A stretch of DNA of 64,000 nt from JAICXG01 sp036825615. Lineage in GTDB: Bacteria > Verrucomicrobiota > Verrucomicrobiia > Chthoniobacterales > UBA10450. The stretch is taken from contig DAISXY010000010.1 of NCBI GenBank assembly GCA_036825615.1, positions 93,975-157,974 of the forward strand. Direction: 5' to 3'. Position 1 is the stretch's first letter. Each line of letters starts with the position of its first letter. The position numbers were made by a program, and so were the translations under genes. Below are positions 50,840 to 59,493 of the stretch, piece by piece. The notes under the pieces were generated by a model. That model was given only the letters and a program-made list of their open reading frames with translations. It ran no database searches and was not told where the DNA came from.

Positions 50840-51313
50840 CTAACGACTAAAGCTGTCCTTGAGATAGGAGGCGCCGACGCTGATCTGGGTTTTCCCGCTG
50901 ATGACCTCGCCCAGGATATAGCCGCCCTTGGTCTCACGATTGACTCGGCCGTCAATTGATTTGCCGAAAAAGAGTCCGACTTCGCCTCCGGCATAATCGA
51001 CCTTCGGCAGCAGATCGGCCATCGCGTCGCGATCGCCGCGGATTTGGTCAGGCTCTGGCGCAACCCGCGGGCGCGGCTGGGTGGCCAGAAACTGCGGCAG
51101 AAATTGCGAGGGCGTGGCGGATATCCAGCCGAAGCTGCGACGGAAGGAAAACGGTTGCTGGTCCCAAAGTGTGATCGCGGTCGGAGCGGCGTAGATCGTC
51201 GGCAGCGCCGAAAATGAGGTCGGCCGGATGAGAATGCTCGCCGGCGTATCGAGTCCCTGCGCGAAGGCCGAGCCGCCGAGCGCGAGCAGGACCACGAAAG
51301 CGCGTTTCATCAT
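50840..51313 (-). CDS. Secreted protein of unknown function
   Basis: The 157-residue protein has a signal peptide (MMKRAFVVLLALGGSAFAQ), a middle part with SFRRSFGWISATPSQFLPQF and a C-terminus with GGEVGLFFGKSIDGRV and GYILGEVISGKTQISVGASY. The last part looks like short beta strands of an envelope protein. I do not recognise a family. The TAG stop is contained in an octamer copy. It follows the RibD-C gene on the same strand. Confidence 0.6.
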   Translation of the reverse strand: MMKRAFVVLLALGGSAFAQGLDTPASILIRPTSFSALPTIYAAPTAITLWDQQPFSFRRSFGWISATPSQFLPQFLATQPRPRVAPEPDQIRGDRDAMADLLPKVDYAGGEVGLFFGKSIDGRVNRETKGGYILGEVISGKTQISVGASYLKDSFSR

Positions 51314-51349
51314 GTCGGAAATTCACACCCGAAATCCGCGGCGCGCCAA

Positions 51350-52129
51350 CTAAATCTTGCGCCTGGGATACCGCAGCCGATAGAGGAGGAAACATTCTTC
51401 ACCCAGGACGCGCATCTCGCCTAACGATGCCCGAACACTTCCCCCGGCGAGAAAATCCAGCCGGCGACCGGTCAGGGTCGGAGCGGCTTTTCCGCCGAAA
51501 ATCCAGGGCGCGATCGTGAGGTTGAGTTGGTCGACCAGCTGCAACTCGAGCAGGCTGCGGAACAACTCAGCCCCGCCCTCGCAGGCCACACGGCGCACAT
51601 TGTATTCGTCGCCCAGCACCTGGAGCATGCGCGCGAGATCGACCGCGGGCGTTTCGCTGAGGCGGAGGGTCGCTTTTTCCCGTAGCGCGAGCTGATATTT
51701 TCGCGGCATCCGAGTGGTGGAAAAAATCACGATCCGGGAAAAATCGGTCTGGAAAATCTTGAGACCAGGATCGATCCGGCCCCGGTTGGAAATAATCACC
51801 CGCAGCGGGTAAGGCGGCTGGCCACGCGCCTCGCGTTCCGTCCGCATCGCCGGGTCGGGCAAACCGAGCCGGACGTTGTCATGCTCGAGGGTGCTGTGCC
51901 CGATGAGGACGGCGTCGCCTAACGACCGTTGTTGCAACAGATGGCGCTTGTCTGCGCGCGAGGTAAAATCAACCGGGGAAAAGGCGCGCGTGGTGATTTT
52001 GCCATCCACCGTCATGGCAAAGGTGGCGGCGACAAACGGCCGCGACCGGCGCCGCGCGGGGGCGGAAATCCCCCTACTCGTTTTCGACGATTTCGTGCTC
52101 AAGGGTTTCCACTTCCTTGCGCATCTCAC
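51350..52129 (-). CDS. RibD C-terminal-like reductase
   Basis: The protein has RPFVAATFAMTVDGKITTR, DAVLIGHSTLEHDNVRL, RVIISNRGRIDPGLK, VACEGGAELFRSLLE and LNLTIAPWIFGGKAAPTL, the fold and motifs of the NADPH-dependent pyrimidine reductase of riboflavin synthesis (RibD-C/DHFR-like). No deaminase domain is present. It may be a riboflavin-pathway reductase or a relative with another substrate. The start is uncertain: ATG at 52129 or TTG at 52102, both within the upstream gene's end. Two octamer copies encode SLGE and SLGD with TTA. Confidence 0.82.
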   Translation of the reverse strand: MRCARKWKPLSTKSSKTSRGISAPARRRSRPFVAATFAMTVDGKITTRAFSPVDFTSRADKRHLLQQRSLGDAVLIGHSTLEHDNVRLGLPDPAMRTEREARGQPPYPLRVIISNRGRIDPGLKIFQTDFSRIVIFSTTRMPRKYQLALREKATLRLSETPAVDLARMLQVLGDEYNVRRVACEGGAELFRSLLELQLVDQLNLTIAPWIFGGKAAPTLTGRRLDFLAGGSVRASLGEMRVLGEECFLLYRLRYPRRKI

Positions 52130-53102
52130 TCAGCTTCACATGACCAACACGGCCGCTCGGCTTGTAGAAGAAGTAGACAATCCCGCCCGGCGCGCTGCAG
52201 GCGAGCATGACAAGAAAACTCATCGAGCCGATGAGCACCGCGACCGCTTCCGGCACGCCGCAGAGGCCGTGGAGCATGATCTGGAAGATCTTCTCGCGCA
52301 GGCCGACCCCGGCGAAGCTGATCGGCAGTGAAGAGATCGTGCGCTCGATCGGCATGATGGCGAAAAAATCGAGCACCGCGACCTTCGCCCGGAAGGCATA
52401 CGAAACAAAAAGGAAAGTCGCGAAAGTAGCGAGGTGAGCGACGATCGAAACCGCGAAGGCGACGAGCGTGGCCCGCCAGTGATGGGCATAAAGATGATAG
52501 GCGGCGGAGAGTTCGATCAAGCGCTCGCGCGCGGGAAAATGCTGCGGCAATTTGTGGGCGAGATTCAAACCGCTCACGACGAAGGAAGTGAGCAGCATCA
52601 GGATCGCGCTCCCCAGGATCGCGAGCAGAATCCAGACAAGGCTGCGGGTGGCGGGGAACTGCGTCAGCCATTGATAACGCAGGGCAACGAGCGTGCCGGT
52701 GATAGTGATCAGGGCGACCAGCCCAACCATCCGATCGAAGACCACGGCAAGGAGCGCGCCAGTCGCTTTGCCCGGGGTTTCCTTGAGCAGGAGATAACTC
52801 TTCATGAGATCGCCGCCGGTGCCGCCAGGGAGGAACTGATTGTAAAACATGCCGATCAAAAACAGCCCCGAGACCCGGGGAACGCTGAGGTGAATACGCT
52901 GGACCTTGAGCAGTATGTGCCAGCGAACGGCGGCCGCGAATTCCACGACGAGGTAGGCAATCAGTGCAACCGCGATCCAGCGATAGTCTGCCATCCGCAG
53001 CGCTACCGCCATCTGCGCCCGCTTCTGCGGATCGTGGAAAACCCAATAGAGAACCGCGACCGTGACCGCGATCTGGAAAAGAGTGGCGAGGATCTTTTTC
53101 AT
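52074..53102 (-). CDS. YbhN/LPG-synthase-type flippase-like membrane protein
   Basis: The 342-residue protein has eight or so spans and the family signature GLFLIGMFYNQFLPGGTGGD near residue 80, DRMVGLVALI and SFAGVGLREKIF. This group (DUF2156-less LPG synthetase membrane domain) moves or modifies lipids in the inner membrane. The start at 53102 overlaps the TIM-barrel gene's stop as ATGA, so the two are coupled. The C-terminal cytoplasmic helix is acidic (EVETLEHEIVENE). Confidence 0.85.
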   Translation of the reverse strand: MKKILATLFQIAVTVAVLYWVFHDPQKRAQMAVALRMADYRWIAVALIAYLVVEFAAAVRWHILLKVQRIHLSVPRVSGLFLIGMFYNQFLPGGTGGDLMKSYLLLKETPGKATGALLAVVFDRMVGLVALITITGTLVALRYQWLTQFPATRSLVWILLAILGSAILMLLTSFVVSGLNLAHKLPQHFPARERLIELSAAYHLYAHHWRATLVAFAVSIVAHLATFATFLFVSYAFRAKVAVLDFFAIMPIERTISSLPISFAGVGLREKIFQIMLHGLCGVPEAVAVLIGSMSFLVMLACSAPGGIVYFFYKPSGRVGHVKLSEMRKEVETLEHEIVENE

Positions 53103-54013
53103 CCTCCGAAGCGCTCCTTCCACAAAGCCACCGAGCGCTGAATTTCCTCGACCGTTTTCCGCGGGCTCATCTCCCAGACAAATAAGCAGTCCTTGGGGAG
53201 AAGCGGAACCAGTTTCTCCAGCTCAATTCCACCGGCGAACGGCGGCTGATGATCCTGTGCCGGCCAGATGCAGTCCTGGAGGTGGCAGCCCAGCGTGCGT
53301 GGACCAATCGCGCGCAGCCATTCCTCGTGATTGGCGAAGCCGAGATTCTCTTTCACCTGGAGATGACCGAAATCATGCCAGTAACCGACCTGCGGTGAAT
53401 CCACTTCCTCGAGCAGCGCGGGAATCTCGCGCTCGCTCGGGATATCTTCGTAGTCGCGGCGATTTTCAATCCCGAGCCGGATATTTTTCGCCGCGGCATG
53501 TTCGATGATTGGCTTGAGCGATTCCTTCACAAGCGCGAGCCAGCCAGGCGCGTTCGCCTCGCGTTCCGCCACCGCGCCGACCTTTCGCCGGACGAATTCG
53601 CGGGAATACATCCGGCCGTTTTTTGCCAATGCGATCAGCGGTTCCGTTACCCGCTTCATGCGAACCGAGCCAAGGTGAAGAACGACGAAAGGAGCCTCGA
53701 GCCGGGCCGCGAAATCGATCGTTTGCAGGGTCTGCTTGATCGCGCGCTGGCGTTCCTGGGCTGAGTTGCTCGAGAGTTTATAGCAATCGGGCGAGGCGCT
53801 CAGCACTTCGACCGGGAGCGGACAGAAATTATGCAGGCTGCTGAAGCGCACCTCGCCCGCTTCGAAAAGGTTCTGCACGCCCGGCATGAGCGAGAGCCGC
53901 ACGCCATGGCCGAGCTCGATGAGATCAAAGCCGAGCTTGTTCTTGATCTCGCGCAGCATCGTTTCGCCGGTGGTATGCCGGCTGGAGTTCCAGCAGGTGG
54001 AAAAGGCAATCAT
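53099..54013 (-). CDS. Sugar-phosphate isomerase/epimerase-like TIM barrel protein
   Basis: The 304-residue protein begins MIAFSTCWNSSRHTTGE and has LGFDLIELGHGVRLSLM, APFVVLHLGSVRMK, IRLGIENRRDYED, VGYWHDFGHLQVKE and TLGCHLQDCIWPAQDHQPP. These give the metal-binding Glu, His and Asp of xylose-isomerase-like TIM barrels. The substrate is unknown. Its end overlaps the flippase-like gene by ATGA. Confidence 0.82.
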   Translation of the reverse strand: MIAFSTCWNSSRHTTGETMLREIKNKLGFDLIELGHGVRLSLMPGVQNLFEAGEVRFSSLHNFCPLPVEVLSASPDCYKLSSNSAQERQRAIKQTLQTIDFAARLEAPFVVLHLGSVRMKRVTEPLIALAKNGRMYSREFVRRKVGAVAEREANAPGWLALVKESLKPIIEHAAAKNIRLGIENRRDYEDIPSEREIPALLEEVDSPQVGYWHDFGHLQVKENLGFANHEEWLRAIGPRTLGCHLQDCIWPAQDHQPPFAGGIELEKLVPLLPKDCLFVWEMSPRKTVEEIQRSVALWKERFGG

Positions 54014-54027
54014 CCCTGAGCCTGACG

Positions 54028-55308
54028 CTACGAAACGGCGGCCGCTTCGGGGAGAGTTTGTTTCGTTAGGGCGACGGGGGCTTCATTCAAGCGTCCGCCG
54101 ATCCGGCTCAAAATCACGAGGGCGGCGCAACCATAAGCGACCGCCGAGACGGCGAGGGCGCTACGCATGCCGATCATATCGGCGAGGCTCGTCACCCCGA
54201 GGGCGGAGAAGGGCATGAGGCCAAAGAAACCGAGCCCCATCACCGCCGACACCCGGCCGCGAAGGTGCGAGGGCGCACGTTCCTGCACGATCGTATTGGA
54301 AAGCCCGAAAATCAGCGAGAGCCCGAAGGAGATCACAACCAGTGTCGCGGCCGCGAATCCAAAAGCATGGGCGCGGCTCAGCCCTACGACCGCCACCGCA
54401 ACCGCCAGCGCTGCGCCCGTCATCCAGCCGTGACGCCGCGGGTAGGCGATCGAGACGATGGCGATCGCTCCGAGCACGGAGCCCAGGGCCGAAAACGCCA
54501 TCAGGTATCCCAGCGCGCTTGGACCAAAGTGCAGCACATCGCGCACATAAAGCGGCATCATGACTGAGACCGCTGGAAAGATGAAGATGGTCATGGTCGC
54601 GATCATGCCGACCATGGCGAGACTCGGTTTATCCCCGCATATGTAACGGAAACCTTCCTTGATCCCACTGGCCCGTTGCGCCTCTTCCTCTTTGCTGGCG
54701 ACCGGCCGCGGCGGCAGAGAAATCAGTGCAACAATGAAGGCAAAGAAGGTGAAGGCGTTGAGGAAAAAGGCCATCGCTGCGCCCCAGAGACCGACGATCA
54801 CCCCCGCCACCGATGGGCCAACCAGCCGCGCGCTGTGAAACACGGCGCGATCGAGCCCGACGGCGGATGCGATTTCCTCCCGCCGGACGAGATCCGGGAC
54901 GAGCGCGGAAAGGGCGGGATGTTCGAAGGCGAAAGCCGTGCCTAACAACCCCGCGACCGCAATGATGTGCCAGATCTGAATTCGCCCGATGAAAATCAGC
55001 GCGCCGATTACAAGCGCGAGCACGATCTGAACGACCTGGGTCCAGATGAGAATCTTGCGCTTATCCAACTGGTCGGCGAGCGAACCGCCGAACATGGTGA
55101 GAAAAATCATCGGTAGCCCTGCGGCAAAGGTCACCATTCCGAGCATGAGCGCCTTGTCGGTCAGCGTGCTCATTACCCAGCCCTGGGCCATGTTTTGCAT
55201 CCAGGTGCCGGTATCGGAAATCGAGGTCCCGATGATGTAGCGCCGGAACGGGCCAGGGCGCAACAAGGCGAGCGTCTCGTTTCTCCATGGTTTCCTCCCC
55301 GGCTTCAT
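54028..55308 (-). CDS. MFS exporter (MFS_3/EntS-like)
   Basis: From MKPGRKPWRNETLALLRPGP the protein has 426 residues and twelve spans. It has RRYIIGTSISDTGTWMQNMAQGW near the N-terminus (cited in part), FGGSLADQLDKRKILIWTQ between spans 2 and 3, and ERAPSHLRGRVSAVMGLG in the second half, as in the EntS-type efflux family. The export substrate is unknown. Octamer-type motifs encode VALTKQ and GLLGT. The frame extends 39 codons upstream into a repeat and gltA's end, so the ATG at 55308 is preferred. Confidence 0.88.
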   Translation of the reverse strand: MKPGRKPWRNETLALLRPGPFRRYIIGTSISDTGTWMQNMAQGWVMSTLTDKALMLGMVTFAAGLPMIFLTMFGGSLADQLDKRKILIWTQVVQIVLALVIGALIFIGRIQIWHIIAVAGLLGTAFAFEHPALSALVPDLVRREEIASAVGLDRAVFHSARLVGPSVAGVIVGLWGAAMAFFLNAFTFFAFIVALISLPPRPVASKEEEAQRASGIKEGFRYICGDKPSLAMVGMIATMTIFIFPAVSVMMPLYVRDVLHFGPSALGYLMAFSALGSVLGAIAIVSIAYPRRHGWMTGAALAVAVAVVGLSRAHAFGFAAATLVVISFGLSLIFGLSNTIVQERAPSHLRGRVSAVMGLGFFGLMPFSALGVTSLADMIGMRSALAVSAVAYGCAALVILSRIGGRLNEAPVALTKQTLPEAAAVS

Positions 55309-55339
55309 CGGACGAAACAGATACGCGGTCGGATGTGGG

Positions 55340-55420
55340 GTGGCAATGGAGCCGGCGCGACCACGCGCCGGCAGGTCAATGCGTTGGAGTCGATCGCGGC
55401 GCGAGGGCGCGCCGGCTCCA
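55340..55420. repeat. GCGCGCCGGCTCCA-type inverted repeat, copy B
   Basis: TGGAGCCGGCGCG at about 55343 is mirrored by GCGCGCCGGCTCCA ending at 55420. The right arm, 55396-55420, is identical over 25 nt to copy A at 20852-20876. It separates gltA from the MFS gene. Confidence 0.8.
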
Positions 55421-55421
55421 A

Positions 55422-56549
55422 TCACCTTTGGTCGATGGGGATGACCTTCTTCCCGGCTGGCTCGCCGACGTATTCGCTCAGCGGACGGTAGAGGCGGTTA
55501 TCGTCCAGTTGCTCGAGAACATGCGCGCACCAGCCCGAGCAGCGGGCAATCGCAAAGACCGGGGTGAACAAATCGGTCGGGATGCCTAACGAATAGTAAA
55601 CCGTCGCGGAATAGAAATCGACGTTCGCGTTCAGGTTCTTCTTTTCCTTCATCAGCGTGGCGATCCGCTCCGACATGTTGATCCATTTCGGCTCGCCCAG
55701 TTTCTGGCTCAGCTTCACCGCCATCCGCTGCAAATGCGGCGCGCGCGGATCGAGGGTTTTGTAAACGCGGTGGCCGATCCCCATGATCTTTTTCTTCTCG
55801 GCCAGCATGCGCTCGATGTAGGCGTCCACCTTCTCTTCGCTCCCGATTTCCTCGAGCATGTGAATCACGCCCTCGTTCGCGCCGCCGTGCAGCGGCCCCT
55901 TGAGCGTGCCGATCGCGGAGGTGATCGCGGAATAAAAATCGCTCAGGGTCGCGATCGTCACCCGCGCGCTGAAGGTCGAGGCGTTCATCCCATGATCGGC
56001 GTGGAGGACGAACGCGACATCGAGCGTGTCGCTCGCTTCCTTCGGCTGGGGCTCGCCGCAAATTAAATAAAGGAAGTGCTCGGCCTCGGTCAGATCATCG
56101 CGCACCGGCGGGAGCGATTTGCCCTGGCGGGCGCGATGGAAATAGGCCGCGATCACGCCGATTTTGGCCGTGATGCTGCGGGCGCGGCGCTCGTTGATCT
56201 CGCGGGTCGCTTCCTTGTGAATGTCGGGATCGTAGAGGCCAAGCATCGAGATCGCGGTCCGCATCACGTCCATCGGGTTGGCATCCTTCGGCGCGGCCTT
56301 GATGAAATCGATCACCGGCCCGGGCAGCTCCCGCTCGGCCCGCAGCCGGCGCATGAATTCATCCAGCTCGGTCCGGTTCGGCAGATGCCCTTTCCATAAA
56401 AGAAAAACGACTTCCTTGTAATCGACCTTCCCGACCAGCTCGTTGATGTCGTAGCCGCGATAAATGAGCTGGCCCTTGTCACCAACGACATCGCTCAATG
56501 CCGTCGTGTTGGCGACGATTCCTTCGAGTCCTTTGGCGATAACGGGCAT
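55422..56549 (-). CDS. gltA: Citrate synthase
   Basis: The 375-residue protein is a type II-short citrate synthase: QLIYRGYDINELVGK near the N-terminus, the catalytic histidines in FVLHADHGMNASTFSARV and IMGIGHRVYKTLDPRAP, and the catalytic Asp in NVDFYSATVYYSLGIP. It condenses acetyl-CoA and oxaloacetate. The related sucD and sucC lie just upstream on the same strand, so this is a TCA cluster. The octamer encodes YSLGIP (TTA) next to the active site. Confidence 0.96.
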   Translation of the reverse strand: MPVIAKGLEGIVANTTALSDVVGDKGQLIYRGYDINELVGKVDYKEVVFLLWKGHLPNRTELDEFMRRLRAERELPGPVIDFIKAAPKDANPMDVMRTAISMLGLYDPDIHKEATREINERRARSITAKIGVIAAYFHRARQGKSLPPVRDDLTEAEHFLYLICGEPQPKEASDTLDVAFVLHADHGMNASTFSARVTIATLSDFYSAITSAIGTLKGPLHGGANEGVIHMLEEIGSEEKVDAYIERMLAEKKKIMGIGHRVYKTLDPRAPHLQRMAVKLSQKLGEPKWINMSERIATLMKEKKNLNANVDFYSATVYYSLGIPTDLFTPVFAIARCSGWCAHVLEQLDDNRLYRPLSEYVGEPAGKKVIPIDQR

Positions 56550-56551
56550 GA

Positions 56552-56779
56552 TCAGGAAGCTTGCGTCTGCCCATTCACCTCAAGCTGTGTTACGAGGAGC
56601 AGATCAATCACCGTAAACCTTTCGTCACCTGGTTGCGAAATGTGTGCGGTCCGTCCACCACCCGTGACCATCGCGAAATCTGGATGCTTGACGGAGACGC
56701 TTCGTCCGTCGGCGAGGTGAATGACAAACGGCTGAAACGGCGTCGCGTGGAGGGCTGCACGGAATTCATTGATCGTCAT
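56552..56779 (-). CDS. Conserved small protein of unknown function
   Basis: The 75-residue protein reads MTINEFRAALHATPFQPFVI, then LADGRSVSVKHPDFAMV and ERFTVIDLLLVTQLEVN. The PFVIHLADGR...VKHPDF...VIDLLLVT pattern is a recurrent small-protein family in Planctomycetota and Verrucomicrobiota as far as I recall, with no known role. It lies between sucD and gltA with 2 nt to the latter. Confidence 0.7.
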   Translation of the reverse strand: MTINEFRAALHATPFQPFVIHLADGRSVSVKHPDFAMVTGGGRTAHISQPGDERFTVIDLLLVTQLEVNGQTQAS

Positions 56780-56796
56780 GGGTGCGAAAAACTACG

Positions 56797-57672
56797 TTAC
56801 AGTTTGATCCGCGCAATCAGGGTATCGGCCATCGCCGCGGGGGTTTCGGCGACGGCGATCCCCGCGCCTTTCAGCGCCGCGATCTTGCCCGCAGCCGTGC
56901 CTTTGCCTCCCGACACAATCGCGCCCGCGTGTCCCATCCGACGCCCCGGCGGCGCGGTCGCGCCGGCGATGAAGGCCGCGACCGGTTTCCTGCAATTGTC
57001 CCTGATCCACTCCGCGGCTTCTTCTTCCGCCGAGCCGCCGATCTCGCCGATCAAGATCATCGCTTCGGTTCCAGGATCGTCGTTGAAAAGTTTGACCGCA
57101 TCGAGATGCGACATGCCGTTGATCGGGTCGCCGCCGATACCGATGCAGGTGGATTGCCCGTAGCCGCGCGAGGTGAGTTGCCAGACGGCTTCATAGGTGA
57201 GCGTGCCGCTGCGGGAGATCACGCCCACGCCGCCCGGTCTGTGAATGTAGCCGGGCATGATCCCGATCTTGCATTCTCCGGGAGTGATAATTCCCGGGCA
57301 ATTCGGACCGATCAGCCGCGATTTTTTCCCGGCCATCAGCGCCTTTACTCGCATCATGTCGAGCACCGGGATGCCTTCGGTAATGCAAATCACCAACTCA
57401 ACCCCGGCATCAACCGCTTCCAGGATACTGTCGGCCGCCGCGGGTGCCGGAACGAAAATCACTGAAGCATTGCAGCCCGTTTCCTGGCGCGCTTCCCACA
57501 TCGTGTCGAAGACCGGTACTTTGCCGTCAAACTTCTGTCCGCCTTTTCCCGGCGTGACACCGGCAACCACGTTGGTGCCGTATTCCATGCATTGCCGGGC
57601 ATGAAATGCGCCGGCGCTGCCGGTGATCCCCTGCACGCAGAGGCGAGTGTTCTTATCGACCAGAACAGACAT
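56797..57672 (-). CDS. sucD: Succinate-CoA ligase, alpha subunit
   Basis: From MSVLVDKNTRLCVQGITGSA the protein has 291 residues. It has the CoA-binding Rossmann domain (GTNVVAGVTPGKGG; FVPAPAAADSI), RLIGPNCPGIITPGECKIGI, and the phosphohistidine region GRRMGHAGAIVSGGKGTAA with the active His near residue 246. It forms the succinyl-CoA/succinate step with SucC. A VOC gene and a fold-back repeat separate it from sucC. Confidence 0.96.
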   Translation of the reverse strand: MSVLVDKNTRLCVQGITGSAGAFHARQCMEYGTNVVAGVTPGKGGQKFDGKVPVFDTMWEARQETGCNASVIFVPAPAAADSILEAVDAGVELVICITEGIPVLDMMRVKALMAGKKSRLIGPNCPGIITPGECKIGIMPGYIHRPGGVGVISRSGTLTYEAVWQLTSRGYGQSTCIGIGGDPINGMSHLDAVKLFNDDPGTEAMILIGEIGGSAEEEAAEWIRDNCRKPVAAFIAGATAPPGRRMGHAGAIVSGGKGTAAGKIAALKGAGIAVAETPAAMADTLIARIKL

Positions 57673-57821
57673 AAGGGTTGAATGAGGAAAGCAGGAAAGC
57701 AGGAAAAAGAACCAAGCTCGGCCCCAGCAAACCAGAAGAAAGCGATCGCGCCATATTCTTCGGGGCGGCATCCGATTCCGAATTCCTTCCTCCTTTCCTG
57801 CCTTCCTGGTTCATGAATTCC
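57673..57821. repeat. GGAAAGCAGGAAAG / CTTTCCTGCCTTCC fold-back
   Basis: GAATGAGGAAAGCAGGAAAG near 57680 is mirrored by CCTCCTTTCCTGCCTTCC near 57792, with an internal spacer of about 90 nt. It fills the 149-nt gap between the VOC gene and sucD. Confidence 0.75.
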
Positions 57822-58178
57822 TTAGCCGGATTTCCTTCGGTGGATCACCAGCTTGTTCCCATCCGGATCGCGAAACTGCGCCATCCAGCAGACCGGCGTC
57901 TCGAATTTCGGAATATCGAACGTCACACCCCGCTCCGTCAGTTTCGCGATCGCGGCGTCAATGTCGTCCACTTCAAACGCCACCGTCGTTCCGTCGCGCG
58001 ACGGCTGCCACGCGGGATGACAACCGACCCCGATGGTTGTCCCGCCGAGGGTGTACTCGACCCAGGGGAAATCGCCCGGATTGGAATCCGGCTTTAGCTC
58101 AAGCGTTTGCTCGTAAAATTCTCGCGCCCGTTTGTGGTCCGAGACCGCAATCGCAATAAATGCTACTTCCCTGATCAT
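57822..58178 (-). CDS. VOC (glyoxalase/bleomycin-resistance fold) protein
   Basis: The 118-residue protein has the VOC fold: IREVAFIAIAVSDHKRAREF YEQTL at the start (one chain), TTVAFEVDDIDAAIAKLTER in the middle and FRDPDGNKLVIHRR at the end. The metal sites usual in active glyoxalases are partly present (Glu in AFEVDD, His in VIHRR). Its ATG overlaps the sucC stop as ATGA, so it is translated with sucC. A role in detoxification of a TCA-related product is a guess. Confidence 0.85.
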   Translation of the reverse strand: MIREVAFIAIAVSDHKRAREFYEQTLELKPDSNPGDFPWVEYTLGGTTIGVGCHPAWQPSRDGTTVAFEVDDIDAAIAKLTERGVTFDIPKFETPVCWMAQFRDPDGNKLVIHRRKSG

Positions 58179-59377
58179 TTTTCGCTCCCGTTCTTTGCTC
58201 TGGCAGCCTTGACTGCTTTCTCCGCTGCGTCGGCCAGGTCGTCCGCAGTGATTACAGCGAGTCCGGACTCGGCGAGGAGGTGCTTGCCCTGCTTCACATT
58301 GGTGCCCTCCAGCCTAACGACTAAAGGGACCGACAGACGCACCGCCTTCGCCGCATTGATGATTCCCTGCGCAATCACATCACAGCGTGCGATCCCGCCG
58401 AAGATGTTGACCAGAATCGCCTCGACACGTTTGTCGGCGACCAGGATCTTGAAGGCTTCCGTCACCTGCTCTTCGGTCGCGCTCCCGCCGACATCGAGGA
58501 AATTGGCCGGACTGCCGCCGTAAAACTTGATGATGTCCATCGTCGCCATGGCGAGCCCGGCGCCGTTGACGAGACAGGCGATGTTGCCGTCGAGCCCGAT
58601 GTAATTGAGTCCGTACTTCGAAGCTTCGACCTCGCGTGGATCTTCCTCCGCCGGATCGCGCAGGGCCGCGATCTCCGGATGGCGGTAGAGCGCGTTATCG
58701 TCAAAATCGAATTTGGCATCGAGCGCCAGCACCTCGCCGCCGGTCGTGAGGACGAGCGGGTTCACTTCCACGAGCGAACAATCCAATTCCATGAAGGTGT
58801 CAAAAAGAGCGCTGAAAAGTTCCGCCGCCGGTTTCATTTGCTCTGAGGTGAACCCGAGCTGTTTCGCCAGTTTCCGCGCCTGGAAAGGCTGCAACCCGGC
58901 GAGCGGATGAACCGGCTCGCGAATGATTTTCTCGGGCGACTTCTCGGCCACCGTCTCGATCTCGACGCCCCCTTCGGTGCTCGCCACAACCAGTGGCGCC
59001 GCTAACACGCGGTCGCGCAGAATCGCGAAATAGATTTCGCGCTCGATCGTGGCCGCCTCGGCCACGAGCACCTTGTTCACGACCCGCCCGGCCGGGCCGG
59101 TCTGATGAGTCACGAGGGTCTGCCCCAGCATCTGGCTCGCAACCTCGCGCGCTTCGGCCGGCGTTTTCACCACATGCACACCACCCTTGAAGCCATTCTT
59201 GAAGGTCCCTTTGCCGCGCCCGCCGGCATGCACCTGCGCTTTCACCACCAGCTCGGCGACGCCGAGTTCGCGCGCGATTTTCTCCGCCTCATCCGCCGTC
59301 GTCGCGACCCGGCCGCGCGTGGTCGCGGCGCCGAATTTTTCGAGCAGTTCCTTCGCCTGATATTCGTGAATGTTCAT
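58175..59377 (-). CDS. sucC: Succinate-CoA ligase, beta subunit
   Basis: From MNIHEYQAKELLEKFGAATT the protein has 400 residues with the ATP-grasp domain (VVKAQVHAGGRGKGTFKNG), DCSLVEVNPLVLTTGGEV, NYIGLDGNIACLVNGAGLAM and FLDVGGSATEEQVTEAFKIL. It pairs with SucD. The start at 59377 gives the family N-terminus; the frame opens six codons earlier. The octamer encodes LVVRLEG with an AGG codon. Confidence 0.96.
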   Translation of the reverse strand: MNIHEYQAKELLEKFGAATTRGRVATTADEAEKIARELGVAELVVKAQVHAGGRGKGTFKNGFKGGVHVVKTPAEAREVASQMLGQTLVTHQTGPAGRVVNKVLVAEAATIEREIYFAILRDRVLAAPLVVASTEGGVEIETVAEKSPEKIIREPVHPLAGLQPFQARKLAKQLGFTSEQMKPAAELFSALFDTFMELDCSLVEVNPLVLTTGGEVLALDAKFDFDDNALYRHPEIAALRDPAEEDPREVEASKYGLNYIGLDGNIACLVNGAGLAMATMDIIKFYGGSPANFLDVGGSATEEQVTEAFKILVADKRVEAILVNIFGGIARCDVIAQGIINAAKAVRLSVPLVVRLEGTNVKQGKHLLAESGLAVITADDLADAAEKAVKAARAKNGSEK

Positions 59378-59442
59378 CGCGAACGCGCGTTGCACTTAGC
59401 GCGCGAAAGAAGGAGCGGCAACGGATTTCTGCGCGACACAAA

Positions 59443-59475
59443 AAACGCGCTCGACCGGGACCGGCGAGCGCGTTT
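59443..59475 (-). terminator. Intrinsic terminator upstream of sucC
   Basis: On the minus strand AAACGCGCTCG pairs with CGAGCGCGTTT over 11 bp and runs into TTTTTT. It ends the transcript of the secreted-protein gene (59494-59859). An octamer copy (59485) lies between the gene's stop and the stem. Confidence 0.88.
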
Positions 59476-59493
59476 CGGAAACTGCCTAACGAA

